Below are positions 19,625 through 28,200 of a stretch of DNA of 64,000 nucleotides, piece after piece. The DNA comes from Flavobacterium lindanitolerans (GTDB taxonomy: Bacteria > Bacteroidota > Bacteroidia > Flavobacteriales > Flavobacteriaceae). The stretch covers positions 1,426,001 through 1,490,000 of the forward strand of contig NZ_PJND01000007.1 in NCBI RefSeq assembly GCF_002846575.1, in the 5' to 3' direction. A program made the translations under genes and the position numbers. The notes beneath the pieces were generated by a model. It was not told the DNA's origin, ran no database searches, and saw only the letters and a program-made list of their open reading frames with translations. The first letter of the stretch is position 1. Each line of letters begins with the position of its first letter.

Positions 19625-20623
19625 ATGAAACACCTTACCATATTAGTGCCCGATGCCCAGGCCGGACCCAACACGCTGTCGTGTATTATTGGTGCCTATC
19701 ATATTTTTACGGAAGCCAATAATTATTATATCCGGCAACATAAAGACCCGGTATTTACTATTGAAATGGCGGGTGTTTCAGAACAATCTAATTTTGTAAA
19801 TGGTTTGCTTGCCGTTATGCCACAAAAAGGAATAAATTCCATTACCAAAACAGACCTGATTATTATTCCTGCAATACTGGCTGCTTTTAAAAAAGTAGAA
19901 GGAGGGAATGTTCTTCTGGTGGATTGGATATTGGAGCAGTACAAAAAAGGTGCTGAGGTAGCGAGCATGTGTACCGGAGCCTATATTTTGGCTTCGACAG
20001 GTCTGTTAGATAAGAAAAGCTGTTCCATTCACTGGAATGCGGCTGCGAATTTTAAACAGTTGTTCCCGAAGGTAAACCTGAAAGCTGAAAAACTCATTAC
20101 AGATGAACAGGGAATTTATACCAACGGCGGCGGTTATTCATTCCTGAATCTTATTATCTATCTGGTTGAAAAATATTATGACAGGCAAACAGCCATTTAT
20201 TGTTCCAAGGTTTTTCAAATCGATATTGACAGGCAGGCACAATCTGACTTTGTGATTTTTAACGGGCAGAAAACGCATGGGGATGAAGTAGTTGTAAAAG
20301 CACAGGAATATATTGAAAAGAACTTCACGGAGAAAATATCGATAGAAGAACTTTCGAAGAAATTCACCGTAGGGCGAAGAAATTTTGACCGCAGATTTAT
20401 AAAAGCAACGGGCAATACGCCGGTTGAATACCTGCAAAGAGTAAAAATCGAATCGGCAAAAAAAGAACTCGAAACTTCCCGTAAAACAATCAATGAAATA
20501 ATGTATGAGGTTGGTTATGCCGATGTAAAGGCTTTTCGCGAGGTGTTTCGGAAAATTACAGGTTTGTCGCCACTGGAATATAAAAACAAATACAACAGGA
20601 CAGTTGCTGCTACATTACTCTAA
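19625..20623 (+). CDS. GlxA-family regulator: DJ-1/PfpI domain plus AraC HTH
   Basis: This 332-aa transcriptional regulator has a class I glutamine-amidotransferase-like DJ-1/PfpI domain (about 1-200) and a C-terminal AraC domain (about 220-325). The former includes the nucleophile-elbow-like region EVASMCTGAYILASTGLLD. The latter includes ISIEELSKKFTVGRRNFDRRF and TINEIMYEVGYADVKAFREVF, then TGLSPLEYKNKY. It probably senses a small molecule and may control the divergent double-AHSA1 gene. Its last nine bases overlap the convergent gene at 20615. Confidence 0.9.
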   Translation: MKHLTILVPDAQAGPNTLSCIIGAYHIFTEANNYYIRQHKDPVFTIEMAGVSEQSNFVNGLLAVMPQKGINSITKTDLIIIPAILAAFKKVEGGNVLLVDWILEQYKKGAEVASMCTGAYILASTGLLDKKSCSIHWNAAANFKQLFPKVNLKAEKLITDEQGIYTNGGGYSFLNLIIYLVEKYYDRQTAIYCSKVFQIDIDRQAQSDFVIFNGQKTHGDEVVVKAQEYIEKNFTEKISIEELSKKFTVGRRNFDRRFIKATGNTPVEYLQRVKIESAKKELETSRKTINEIMYEVGYADVKAFREVFRKITGLSPLEYKNKYNRTVAATLL

Positions 20624-20947
20624 TTCCAAAAACACATCGATATCCTTACCATCTGAAAGGATACGAATATTTGGCAAATTTAAAAGATTGGTTGCATATT
20701 TTTTAGGCTCTGTTTCGGAATAGATAATCTCATTATCCGTATCAAAATAAAACATAATAAAGCTGATTTCATCAATAAGATTACCCAATTCTGCGTAATA
20801 TTCATAATCCAGAGGTCTTTCAACCATTTTACCAAAATATTCAAAAACGGTAGAGTCATCTTTTATTATAGACGTTAGTTCTTCTTTGCTGACTTCTATT
20901 GATTTAGGTGGTGTAGTGGTTCTGAAAATAAGCTTGTGTTTGTACAT
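20615..20947 (-). CDS. Hypothetical acidic protein
   Basis: This 110-aa cytoplasmic protein has no signal or membrane segment. It is acidic and starts MYKHKLIFRTTTPPKSI, with a central FYFDTDNEIIYSE. I do not recognise a family. It overlaps the end of the convergent regulator gene by nine bases and appears monocistronic. Confidence 0.6.
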   Translation of the reverse strand: MYKHKLIFRTTTPPKSIEVSKEELTSIIKDDSTVFEYFGKMVERPLDYEYYAELGNLIDEISFIMFYFDTDNEIIYSETEPKKYATNLLNLPNIRILSDGKDIDVFLELE

Positions 20948-21184
20948 TTTTATTTTAAAGATAGTGATTGTCTAGCTTTATAAAAAAGATTAGTAAGAAT
21001 AAATGCCACAAACGCACTAATGTTTGTAGCATCTATTTAAAGGGTTAGATTTTCAATTTGGTGAAACATTCCTATAGCCGGCTTTTGTATATTGACTAAT
21101 AGATGGGGAGGTCAAAAAGTAAAGTTGAATAATGATTTGGTTATTTCTTATCCCGATTCTGCTCCTGCCGGATATGTAAATAAA

Positions 21185-21784
21185 TTAAAAAGATTGTATT
21201 GTCTGTTCCAGAGATAAACGCGACTTGGCTTTAACCGAAGGCTGGTTGAAATCTTCCGGATTTCTGTAACCAATGGCAACAGCAAATAACGATTTATAGC
21301 CATCTAATTGCAATATTTTGTCGTATTCTTCATTTTTTATGCCTTCCATAGGTGAACTATCAATATCCATACTCGCACAAGCCGAAAGGAAAAAACCGAG
21401 TGACAAATAAACCTGATGTTCCAGCCACGATTTGATTTCAGATTCCGGTTTTGGCTTTAGAAATTGGTTGTAATAATTTACCGAACCTTCAGGTAAATTT
21501 TGCCTGATTTGATTTTCAAATAACTGAATGTCATCAATTACGCTGAAAACAACCAGATGGCTTGCGTCATTGATTTTTTGCTGGTTAAAATAAGAAACGC
21601 CGGCCAGTTCGCTTTTTAGTTTCTCATCGGAAATAAAAATAAATTTCCAGGGCTGGCTGTTAATAGAAGAAGGGCTCAGGCTTAAAATCTCTTTTAGTTC
21701 TGCAATGGTTTCTTCTGAAATCCTTTTATTCGGATTGTAGCTTTTTGTAGTGTATCTGCTTTTTGCAAGGTCTAAGAAGCTCAT
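21185..21784 (-). CDS. Nitroreductase family NAD(P)H-dependent oxidoreductase
   Basis: This 199-aa flavoprotein is of the NfsB/NfnB type. Visible features are the FMN-phosphate-binding start RYTTKSYNPNKRI, the SPSSINSQPWKFIFI motif (about residues 36-50) and a C-terminal AIGYRNPEDFN with K/R residues (KAKSRL). It should reduce nitro compounds, quinones or similar electrophiles using FMN. It is divergent from an HxlR regulator and shares a compact intergenic control region with it, so it is probably an electrophile- or quinone-inducible target of that regulator. Confidence 0.92.
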   Translation of the reverse strand: MSFLDLAKSRYTTKSYNPNKRISEETIAELKEILSLSPSSINSQPWKFIFISDEKLKSELAGVSYFNQQKINDASHLVVFSVIDDIQLFENQIRQNLPEGSVNYYNQFLKPKPESEIKSWLEHQVYLSLGFFLSACASMDIDSSPMEGIKNEEYDKILQLDGYKSLFAVAIGYRNPEDFNQPSVKAKSRLSLEQTIQSF

Positions 21785-21803
21785 ATGTGTTCTGATTTTT
21801 TAT

Positions 21804-21820
21804 ACTATATATTTTATAGT
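21804..21820. promoter_or_regulatory. Palindromic operator candidate between nitroreductase and HxlR genes
   Basis: ACTATA-N5-TATAGT is a perfect 6+6 inverted repeat. It touches the TTG of the plus-strand promoter and lies just downstream of the minus-strand TAATTTTG box, so a bound dimer could block both promoters. HxlR proteins usually bind such sites in divergent regions. The assignment to this regulator is inference. Confidence 0.55.
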
Positions 21821-21850
21821 TGCAAAATTAAGTATAGTTAGGTAGCTTTG
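21820..21850 (+). promoter_or_regulatory. Promoter of the HxlR regulator gene
   Basis: TTG (21820-21822), an exact 20-base spacer and TAGCTTTG (21843-21850) match the Bacteroidota consensus. The start codon follows 28 bases later. Confidence 0.75.
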
Positions 21851-21853
21851 CAA
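21823..21853 (-). promoter_or_regulatory. Promoter of the nitroreductase gene
   Basis: On the minus strand TTG (21853-21851), a 20-base spacer and TAATTTTG (21830-21823) match the consensus. It almost fully overlaps the opposite promoter. Confidence 0.75.
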
Positions 21854-21877
21854 TAACGGTCAAAATAGATAGTATAA

Positions 21878-22225
21878 ATGTATTGCATAGACGACAAAAA
21901 ATATCCCTGCACTACCAGCCTTACCATGAAATATATTGGTGGGAAATGGAAAGCGGTCATTCTTATTCATTTGATTCGGAAATTACGCTATAGCGAATTG
22001 CGAAAAGAACTGCCAATGGTTACGGAACGTACCATCAGTCTCCAATTAAAGGAACTGGAAGAAGACGGCTTAATTAAGCGCACCGTTCATGCCAGCAAGC
22101 CACCATTAAAAGTAGAGTACGAGCTGACAGAATTTGGAACAACACTAATCCCTTTACTCCAGGCTATTTCTGAATGGGGAAGGGAAACCGCAAAGAATAA
22201 TAAGCGGGTTGATTTCGTGGAATAA
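21878..22225 (+). CDS. HxlR-family winged-helix transcriptional regulator
   Basis: This 115-aa regulator has the HxlR hallmarks: an N-terminal cysteine region (KKYPCTTSL), the KYIGGKWKAVILIHL helix, RYSELRKELPMVTERTISLQLKELEEDGLIKR as the DNA-reading wing, and YELTEFGTTL. The Cys at about residue 10 is placed like the redox/electrophile-sensing Cys of HypR/YodB relatives. It probably represses or activates the divergent nitroreductase gene and itself. Confidence 0.93.
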   Translation: MYCIDDKKYPCTTSLTMKYIGGKWKAVILIHLIRKLRYSELRKELPMVTERTISLQLKELEEDGLIKRTVHASKPPLKVEYELTEFGTTLIPLLQAISEWGRETAKNNKRVDFVE

Positions 22226-22243
22226 TATAAAGTGAGTCTTTCT

Positions 22244-22280
22244 AAAAAAGGCTAACCTGTTTCCTGTTAGCCTTTTTTAT
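22244..22280 (+). terminator. Terminator of the HxlR gene
   Basis: The hairpin AAAAAAGGCTAAC / GTTAGCCTTTTTT has a nine-base loop and ends in T6. Confidence 0.9.
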
Positions 22281-22361
22281 AGGGAATCGGAACGGTAATT
22301 ATTTGAACGAATAATTCTTTTTACATCTATTTAGCCAAATTGAGGCGGATTAAATTATGTA

Positions 22362-23357
22362 TCACTTTATCTTAACCAGTTCTACTCTTCGGTTTTTGGC
22401 TTTTTTATCCTCTGAATCGTTTGGAACTAACGGACGTTCTGCCCCAAAACCTTTAGCTGAAAGTCTTGATTGGTCAATTCCCTGTGCTGTTAAGGCAGAC
22501 AATACAGCTTTAGCACGATCATCGGACAATTTTTTATTGTGAGCGGCATTACCTGAATTATCAGTATGTCCTTCTATGGCAATTTTTAAAGAAGATTTTT
22601 CCTTTAATGCTCCTGCTATTTCTTTTACGATTTCCTTACCGTCAGGTAAAATGGTAGATTTATCTACATCAAAATTAATGTATAAGATTGATTTGCCTTT
22701 TTCTGCTAAATCTTTTGCTATTTCATCTGCTGTAACCTTTGTTATGGTTTGTTTGAATGCTTCTTCCTGAAGAATATTAAGCTTTCCGGCAGCATTATTG
22801 GCAGAAAACTGAACATAAATATTTCCTTTATCTTTTGTACGGATAATGTAAAATTTAATCTGTTCGTCTGCATAACCAATATCCCCTTCATCGCCTTTAT
22901 TAGGATCCTGTTTGTTGTATCGGTCATATTCTTCTGAAGAAATTTTTCCATCAAAAACCTTTACTGCTCCCACTGAAGTAAGATAATCTTCAAGACTCTT
23001 TTCGAAATACCGCTGTGAAAATTCTTCGCCCGCCTTAGAAGTTATATTAGCTTTGTAGAGTCTGCCTTCAAATGGAGTCATTATGCCGTCAATAGGGAAA
23101 TAACAAACATCGAATTTTTTTTCCAATGGTTTGTTTTGCTGCGTTAGTCCTTGTGGTAGAGTGAAAAATGGGAAATCGCCTATGCTGGCATTCGAAAAAG
23201 CGATATCTTCAATATTGAATTTTTTTTCTGTCTCCGGTTGGTTGTTTTTTTCAGAAACTTGCTCTGTTTCTGCTTCCGTATTCTGGTCGCCTTCAGATTT
23301 CTTGTTGCACGAGAATATCATTGATGTTAATGCGAATAAAAGAATTCCTTTTTTCAT
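22362..23357 (-). CDS. OmpA-family lipoprotein
   Basis: This 331-aa envelope lipoprotein has a signal peptide MKKGILLFALTSMIFSC with a lipobox Cys at 17. A polar, Glu-rich linker follows (to about 45), then a unique domain, and a C-terminal OmpA peptidoglycan-binding domain (about 225-331). The OmpA domain shows INFDVDKSTILPDG, IEGHTDNSGNAAHNKKLSDDRA and KNRRVELVKI. It should tether the outer membrane to peptidoglycan. The central domain is not recognised. Confidence 0.92.
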   Translation of the reverse strand: MKKGILLFALTSMIFSCNKKSEGDQNTEAETEQVSEKNNQPETEKKFNIEDIAFSNASIGDFPFFTLPQGLTQQNKPLEKKFDVCYFPIDGIMTPFEGRLYKANITSKAGEEFSQRYFEKSLEDYLTSVGAVKVFDGKISSEEYDRYNKQDPNKGDEGDIGYADEQIKFYIIRTKDKGNIYVQFSANNAAGKLNILQEEAFKQTITKVTADEIAKDLAEKGKSILYINFDVDKSTILPDGKEIVKEIAGALKEKSSLKIAIEGHTDNSGNAAHNKKLSDDRAKAVLSALTAQGIDQSRLSAKGFGAERPLVPNDSEDKKAKNRRVELVKIK

Positions 23358-23611
23358 TTTGAATTTTATAAAAATTTAATTTTTAAATGTCTTATTTAAT
23401 TTTGTAAAAAGCAATATTTGACCCTAATGATTAACTTAAATTTCAGATACTCCGGTATAAAATGAGTGTTAGGATAATGGTATTGAATATTTCGTGCGGA
23501 AAGATGAAAATCCAAAAGATTACTGTCATTTTTTTGATATAGCAATCCCAATATAGCCCTCCAAGATTAACCGCTATTGTGTGGCATGGCAATGGCTTTT
23601 AAAATATAGTG
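23358..23611. other. Intergenic stretch between OmpA and hsp20 genes
   Basis: This AT-rich stretch of about 250 bases precedes the OmpA lipoprotein gene and should contain its promoter. I found no convincing TAnnTTTG box, RNA gene or open frame. Confidence 0.5.
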
Positions 23612-23641
23612 CAAAAAAGAGCTGCCCTTTGGGCAGCTCTT
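23612..23641 (-). terminator. Terminator of hsp20
   Basis: The stem AGAGCTGCCC / GGGCAGCTCT has a 3-base loop; the minus strand continues into T6. Confidence 0.9.
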
Positions 23642-23660
23642 ACAGATACAATAATCAGTA

Positions 23661-24113
23661 TTATTGGATTTCAATCATTCTTGGAGGCTTCTGTTTAGCT
23701 TCTTCCTTTTTTGGAATAGATAGCAGCAAGAGCCCGTTTTCATATCGGGCGCTGATGTTTTCTTCATCAACCACATTTTTTGGTAATTCAAAACTGCGTT
23801 GAAATGATTGGTAGCTGAATTCCCTGCGTGTGAAATTTTGTTGCTCACTTACCTGCTTATTTTCTTTTTCTGAAGAAATAGTAAGCAAATTGCCGTCAAG
23901 AGTGACTTTGAAGTCGTTTTTTTCCAGTCCCGGAGCGGCGACTTCCACTTCATAAGTGTCTTTGGTTTCTTTGATGTTTACAGATGGCAACGTTGTGCTT
24001 GTGGTAGAAAAATTGTTGTTTTCCCAATTGAAAAGCTCACGGCCAAAAATGTCATCAAAAAACGAACGGTGGAAACCTGGTGTATGATTTCCGTTTCTTT
24101 TGATAAGATTCAT
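23661..24113 (-). CDS. Hsp20/alpha-crystallin small heat-shock protein
   Basis: This 150-aa chaperone prevents aggregation of unfolding proteins. The alpha-crystallin domain runs from about residue 45 to 140, with VEVAAPGLEKNDFKVTLDGNLLTIS and the closing ENGLLLLSIPKKEE, followed by the I-x-I-type tail RMIEIQ. The N-terminal arm is short and Phe-rich (FHRSFFDDIFG). An 8+8 palindrome lies 44-62 bases upstream and may control it. Confidence 0.95.
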   Translation of the reverse strand: MNLIKRNGNHTPGFHRSFFDDIFGRELFNWENNNFSTTSTTLPSVNIKETKDTYEVEVAAPGLEKNDFKVTLDGNLLTISSEKENKQVSEQQNFTRREFSYQSFQRSFELPKNVVDEENISARYENGLLLLSIPKKEEAKQKPPRMIEIQ

Positions 24114-24156
24114 AACATTTAACTTTTAAATTGTTTGACAATATTTTTTAAATAAT

Positions 24157-24175
24157 GCACTCATTTGATGAGTGC
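24157..24175. promoter_or_regulatory. CIRCE-like palindrome upstream of hsp20
   Basis: GCACTCAT-TTG-ATGAGTGC is a perfect inverted repeat. Its core GCACTC/GAGTGC matches the arms of the HrcA operator CIRCE, but the spacing between the arms is 7 rather than 9 bases. It is a heat-shock operator candidate; the binding protein is unknown. Confidence 0.5.
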
Positions 24176-24344
24176 TATATGTGAAAATCCAAAAATGTGC
24201 CAAGCGAAAAAAATGACATTTTTTCAGTTTCTGATATGAAAAATTGTCAATGAGAATGTGAGTGCTGGTTGCGCTAATGTTAGACTATAAATTTGATTAG
24301 GAGAATGTATAAAGGATTATACCTGCTGTTGAGGAAAAGAAAAA
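24176..24344. other. Intergenic stretch next to the island edge
   Basis: About 170 bases upstream of hsp20 lead into the terminator/tRNA-remnant region. I see no gene or clear signal here beyond a partial echo of the palindrome (GAGTGCT). Confidence 0.4.
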
Positions 24345-24370
24345 AAGGCTGACAGTTTTCTGTCAGCCTT
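24345..24370 (-). terminator. Hairpin terminator at the left edge of the island
   Basis: The 11-bp stem AAGGCTGACAG / CTGTCAGCCTT has a TTTT loop and leads into a T7 run on the minus strand. It lies immediately beyond the tRNA 3'-end remnant, just as the terminator at 43714 lies beyond the intact tRNA. Confidence 0.85.
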
Positions 24371-24378
24371 TGCCATTT

Positions 24379-24411
24379 CTAGTAGCGGGAACGAGAGTTC
24401 ATTTGAACTCT
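24379..24411 (-). pseudogene. Decayed tRNA 3' end, possible attachment-site remnant
   Basis: Eighteen of 21 bases starting CTAGTAGCG match the 3' end of the tRNA-Met gene (43774-43794), and both copies have the same orientation. The minus strand shows a T-arm-like stem (AGAGTTC-AAAT-GAACTCT). The rest of a cloverleaf is absent. The position, at the far side of the island from the tRNA, suits a former recombination end. It could equally be an old, unrelated tRNA remnant. Confidence 0.5.
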
Positions 24412-24552
24412 TAATTCAATTTTTACGCGTTTTATCTCAGATTGAACGAATAAAATAGTTATATATAGAGTTCTGTGGCCAAAAAAATTCATTTTAAATA
24501 GAAAAAAAGTGAAATGGTTTTTTAAACCAGGAATATTGCCCTAATTCTTTTA

Positions 24553-25272
24553 TTATTTGTCTTTTAACAAAGAAAAGTCATCAATATCTTGTATGGTGAT
24601 AATTGTAAAGTTGTCTTGTGCTTCCTTCAAGAACTGTCTTTCTAGTTTTTGTAAGCCATTTTCTTGACAAGTATATACAAGAATCTGCTCTATCGAAATA
24701 TTATTATGAACACCATCCGAACAAATAATAAACGAGTCTTCTTCTGAAAATTCAATAGATTGATATCCGATACTGGATTCAGAAGGTTTTCCTGTTATAG
24801 ATCGGGTTACGATATGCTTATATCGCTCTAAAGATTTCTCTTCTTTTATACTATTGGATTCTAAAAGACTATTAATCAGTGTATGGCTTTTTGTCTGAAA
24901 CAAAACTTTATCCTTATTTATTTGGTAAACCATTACGTCTCCAATCCAAAAAATATGTGAGATATTTTTCTCTACAATAATACCGCCTATCGTCGCACCA
25001 GATTTAATATTATTTTTAACGTTGAATTGTTTAATAGCCAAATTCGCTTTTTGAACAGCTTGTTGTATATTTTGCTCATTGATGTTGTCAACATAATTGA
25101 GGAATGTAAAGATGTTCTCAGAAACAATCTTTGCGGCTTCGTCTCCTCTATCATAACCACCCATACCGTCAGCAATAAGAAAAAAAGAGGCACCAGACTC
25201 TAATCTGTTTATACAGATAAAATCTTGATTACTTTCTCTTTTTCCTGTTCCTGTCAGCTGTTGTACTTTCAT
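24553..25272 (-). CDS. PP2C-type protein phosphatase of the defence operon
   Basis: This 239-aa Ser/Thr phosphatase of the PPM/PP2C fold shows GKRESNQDF (metal Asp, about residue 17), FLIADGMGGYDRGDEAA (about 32-48), SGATIGGII, HIFWIGDVMVYQ and SFIICSDGVHNN (about 182). It requires Mn/Mg and removes phosphates from proteins. It is the last gene of the eight-gene operon and overlaps the preceding stop by one base (TAATG), so translation is coupled. It probably reverses phosphorylation by the operon's kinase (32226-36365). That pairing is inferred from context. Confidence 0.92.
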   Translation of the reverse strand: MKVQQLTGTGKRESNQDFICINRLESGASFFLIADGMGGYDRGDEAAKIVSENIFTFLNYVDNINEQNIQQAVQKANLAIKQFNVKNNIKSGATIGGIIVEKNISHIFWIGDVMVYQINKDKVLFQTKSHTLINSLLESNSIKEEKSLERYKHIVTRSITGKPSESSIGYQSIEFSEEDSFIICSDGVHNNISIEQILVYTCQENGLQKLERQFLKEAQDNFTIITIQDIDDFSLLKDK

Positions 25273-28200
25273 TAATTCCCTGTTGCTTTTTTTGTTGCTC
25301 CTCCGTGATTAGTAATTCTTGGTCGTGTACTTATTTTTACCGGCTTTGTTGTTATACTTTGTTCGGATGCTTTGGAAGCCCATAGGAAGCCTTCACCAGG
25401 TTTCAATGCACTCATATCAGCAGCAGTCAAGCTATTCAACTGTGTCAAGGATTTTTGAATATGCTTTAACCATTGAGGTGAGTTAAACTTATGGAGTAAT
25501 ACAATACTGCTTAATTCAATGATTTCAATGGGCAAGCTTGGTGGATCTTGACTAGCAATCATTATACTTACTCCTTTGTGCCTCATTTCTCGAATTGCCG
25601 TAACTATATTATTAGTCAAGTCCTTATTGTCCATATATTTATGAGCTTCGTCAAAAACAATGAACTTATTAAAATGCTTGTCATTAAAAGTTTTTACCCC
25701 TGAAAAAATATTAAGCATAATCACAAATAACCCTAACGCTTCGTCCTTAACAATAAACTCATCTCGTAAATCTACAATGACTAATCTCCCCGGTTTCAAA
25801 ACTCCTTTAAGAAAGAAACTATCATCAATATATTCTTGGGCAAAACTAAGTTTCTGCCTAGCTAAAGATTTTTGAGTGTTTGAAAGTAGTTCAGATGCTT
25901 CCACACTTTCTCTTAGCCCTTCCAACGTAATATTTCTACGTTGTTCTTTCATCATAAATTTTAATTGCTTAATGTATGATGAGTCGTTTCCAACGGCACC
26001 CAATAAAAACATCCAGTCCTGAACATTCAATTCTTTAGAGTTAAAGGCTATTGGTTCAACTTGTATAGATGGAAATTCTTCTCTACGTTCATCAACTTTA
26101 TCTGAAGGAGTTAATATAATAACATCTTCTATCTTGTCTGGTTCGGCACCATATAACTCCCTTAATTTCCCTAACTCGGTAAGATTAGTATTGGCGTTAA
26201 TCATCGAAGTAAATTCCGGTTCATAGTCCATACTTTCACTATAATGGAATATAACCCCTGCCAAAGGAGCAGGAAGTTTACTGATATTTGAAAATTGTTT
26301 CAAGACCATTTCGCTAATTGTACCAATGGTATAACTCTTTCCCCCACCCTGAACACCAAATAAACTTATGGTATTGGTTTCAGACAAGTCGATTGCAATC
26401 TTTTTATTGTGTATTGAAGTACCAATAATTCCAAATTGATCAGACGCACTATTTTTCCCTACGATAATATCAAATTCAGGTATATTATAAGTTCTATCAT
26501 TCTTTTCAGAATCATCTTGATAACTACTGTTCTCATCGCCAGATTCTGTTACATTATCATTCTTAGGTTGTTCGTCAATGCTCTCATCAAATAAATCTTC
26601 TGTATCCTTTTCAGATAAATCTTGAATCTCGTTGGTGTTACTATTTTCCTTTTCGTCAGAAGACGCTTTAAGTTTTGATTTAAACTTATGGATAAATGGC
26701 TTCAACTTGTTGTTGGATTCAAAGGCAGAAACCAATTCTTTATTAAGTTCCGTATCCTCTAATCTTTTGGTGTTCAAATCAGAATCTGGATCTAAAATAT
26801 CACTGATTAGCTTATGACCAAAAGTAAAAATGGTGGTATTATCATCGAAATTTTGCTTTTGATGTTTTTGTTCAAAAGAAAAGTCGAAGATAAATCCTAA
26901 TCGGATGAATTTGAGTTCAAATCCATTATTGAGAGTTTGAATAAAATCAATATAGCTGTTATAAGCATTTTCAGACAGGCAATTATACCTGTAAGCTCTT
27001 TCAATATAAAAGCTGAACAGAGATTTTAATTCCTTGTTTTTTATTTCACGGTCTAAACGATCATTACTCTTATAATCATTTGGGTCAAAGTGATGTTTGA
27101 TCGCAGCAATTGTATTGTCAATTTGCTCAATCATTCTTGTCTTTAACTCTTCTCGTTCTGCTGCCCCTAAATAACTTCTACATTTTATCTCTAAAACGGC
27201 TATTTTTATTTCTCTTTTCTCGTTATTTATTGTAATAAACAAATTGTCTGCACGACTTTTGGAATTGGTATTTAAACTTTCAAAAAGGTTTTGATGTAAA
27301 TCTATCGGGATGAGAAAAGCATTTTCTAATAATCCTTTTTTCTCCAAAACTCTTTTAGAAAAAGCTGTCCCTATAGCTTCAAAAGCTTTGTTTTTTGAAG
27401 AGTTTAATTGTAGTACCAAAGAACTGCTGATTGCTCTTAAATCTTCAAGAATAGTTTGGATTTTACTTCGACTTTCGGAACTGTCCATATTTAATCCGAA
27501 GGATGTAAAATGAGGACTTAATAACCCAATTATTTCACTGGAAGGCTTAGTCGTAAGATAAGAAGAAATACCTGACACCTCCTCACCGGGAACATAGTCC
27601 AATAGAAATGGAATCTTTCCATTTTCCGATGGTTGATCAAAAACTTGGGGACCTAAATTTTTATCAAAAGTAATTACCCAGTCGGAATATTCGTGTAAAT
27701 GCGCCAATAATACCTGATCTCTGTTCGTCAAACTTAATTGTGTAGCAGGAACCGCATCTGTGGCATGAGCTGCTAAAGAACCCGAAGTAAAAATCTGATA
27801 CGAAGTATAAAATTTGTTAATCAGATTCTCTTTTGGATTTTCAATTTTAACATAGTTATTCCATGTGATTTTTTCAGGCTCTTGAATGATCTCAACATCT
27901 GTTGCTGGATCAATAATTAAACTGTTCAGGTAAGCAGACCTATATGATCTATACGGTTTGTATAATGTAATTTTTGCCGCAAATGGATTAACCAAAAAAC
28001 TAATATGGGCGTTAAAAACTACCGGGTTTTGGACAAAATCCTCAATATTGTTAATAGAAAACCTCAATTTAGGGAACAGTCTATTTTTGGAAGGTTGTGA
28101 AAATAGTTCTGCTTCTTCACTGATATTTGTTTCCGGATTGAGTAAGGCTTTTAAAGCTAATCCGTGTTCAATCAATGATTCTTGTCCAACAAAGATACGA

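Noticed and set aside
24157..24175. True CIRCE element
   Set aside because: The spacing between the arms is 7 bases, not 9, and the outer TTA/TAA bases are not conserved, so I call it only CIRCE-like.
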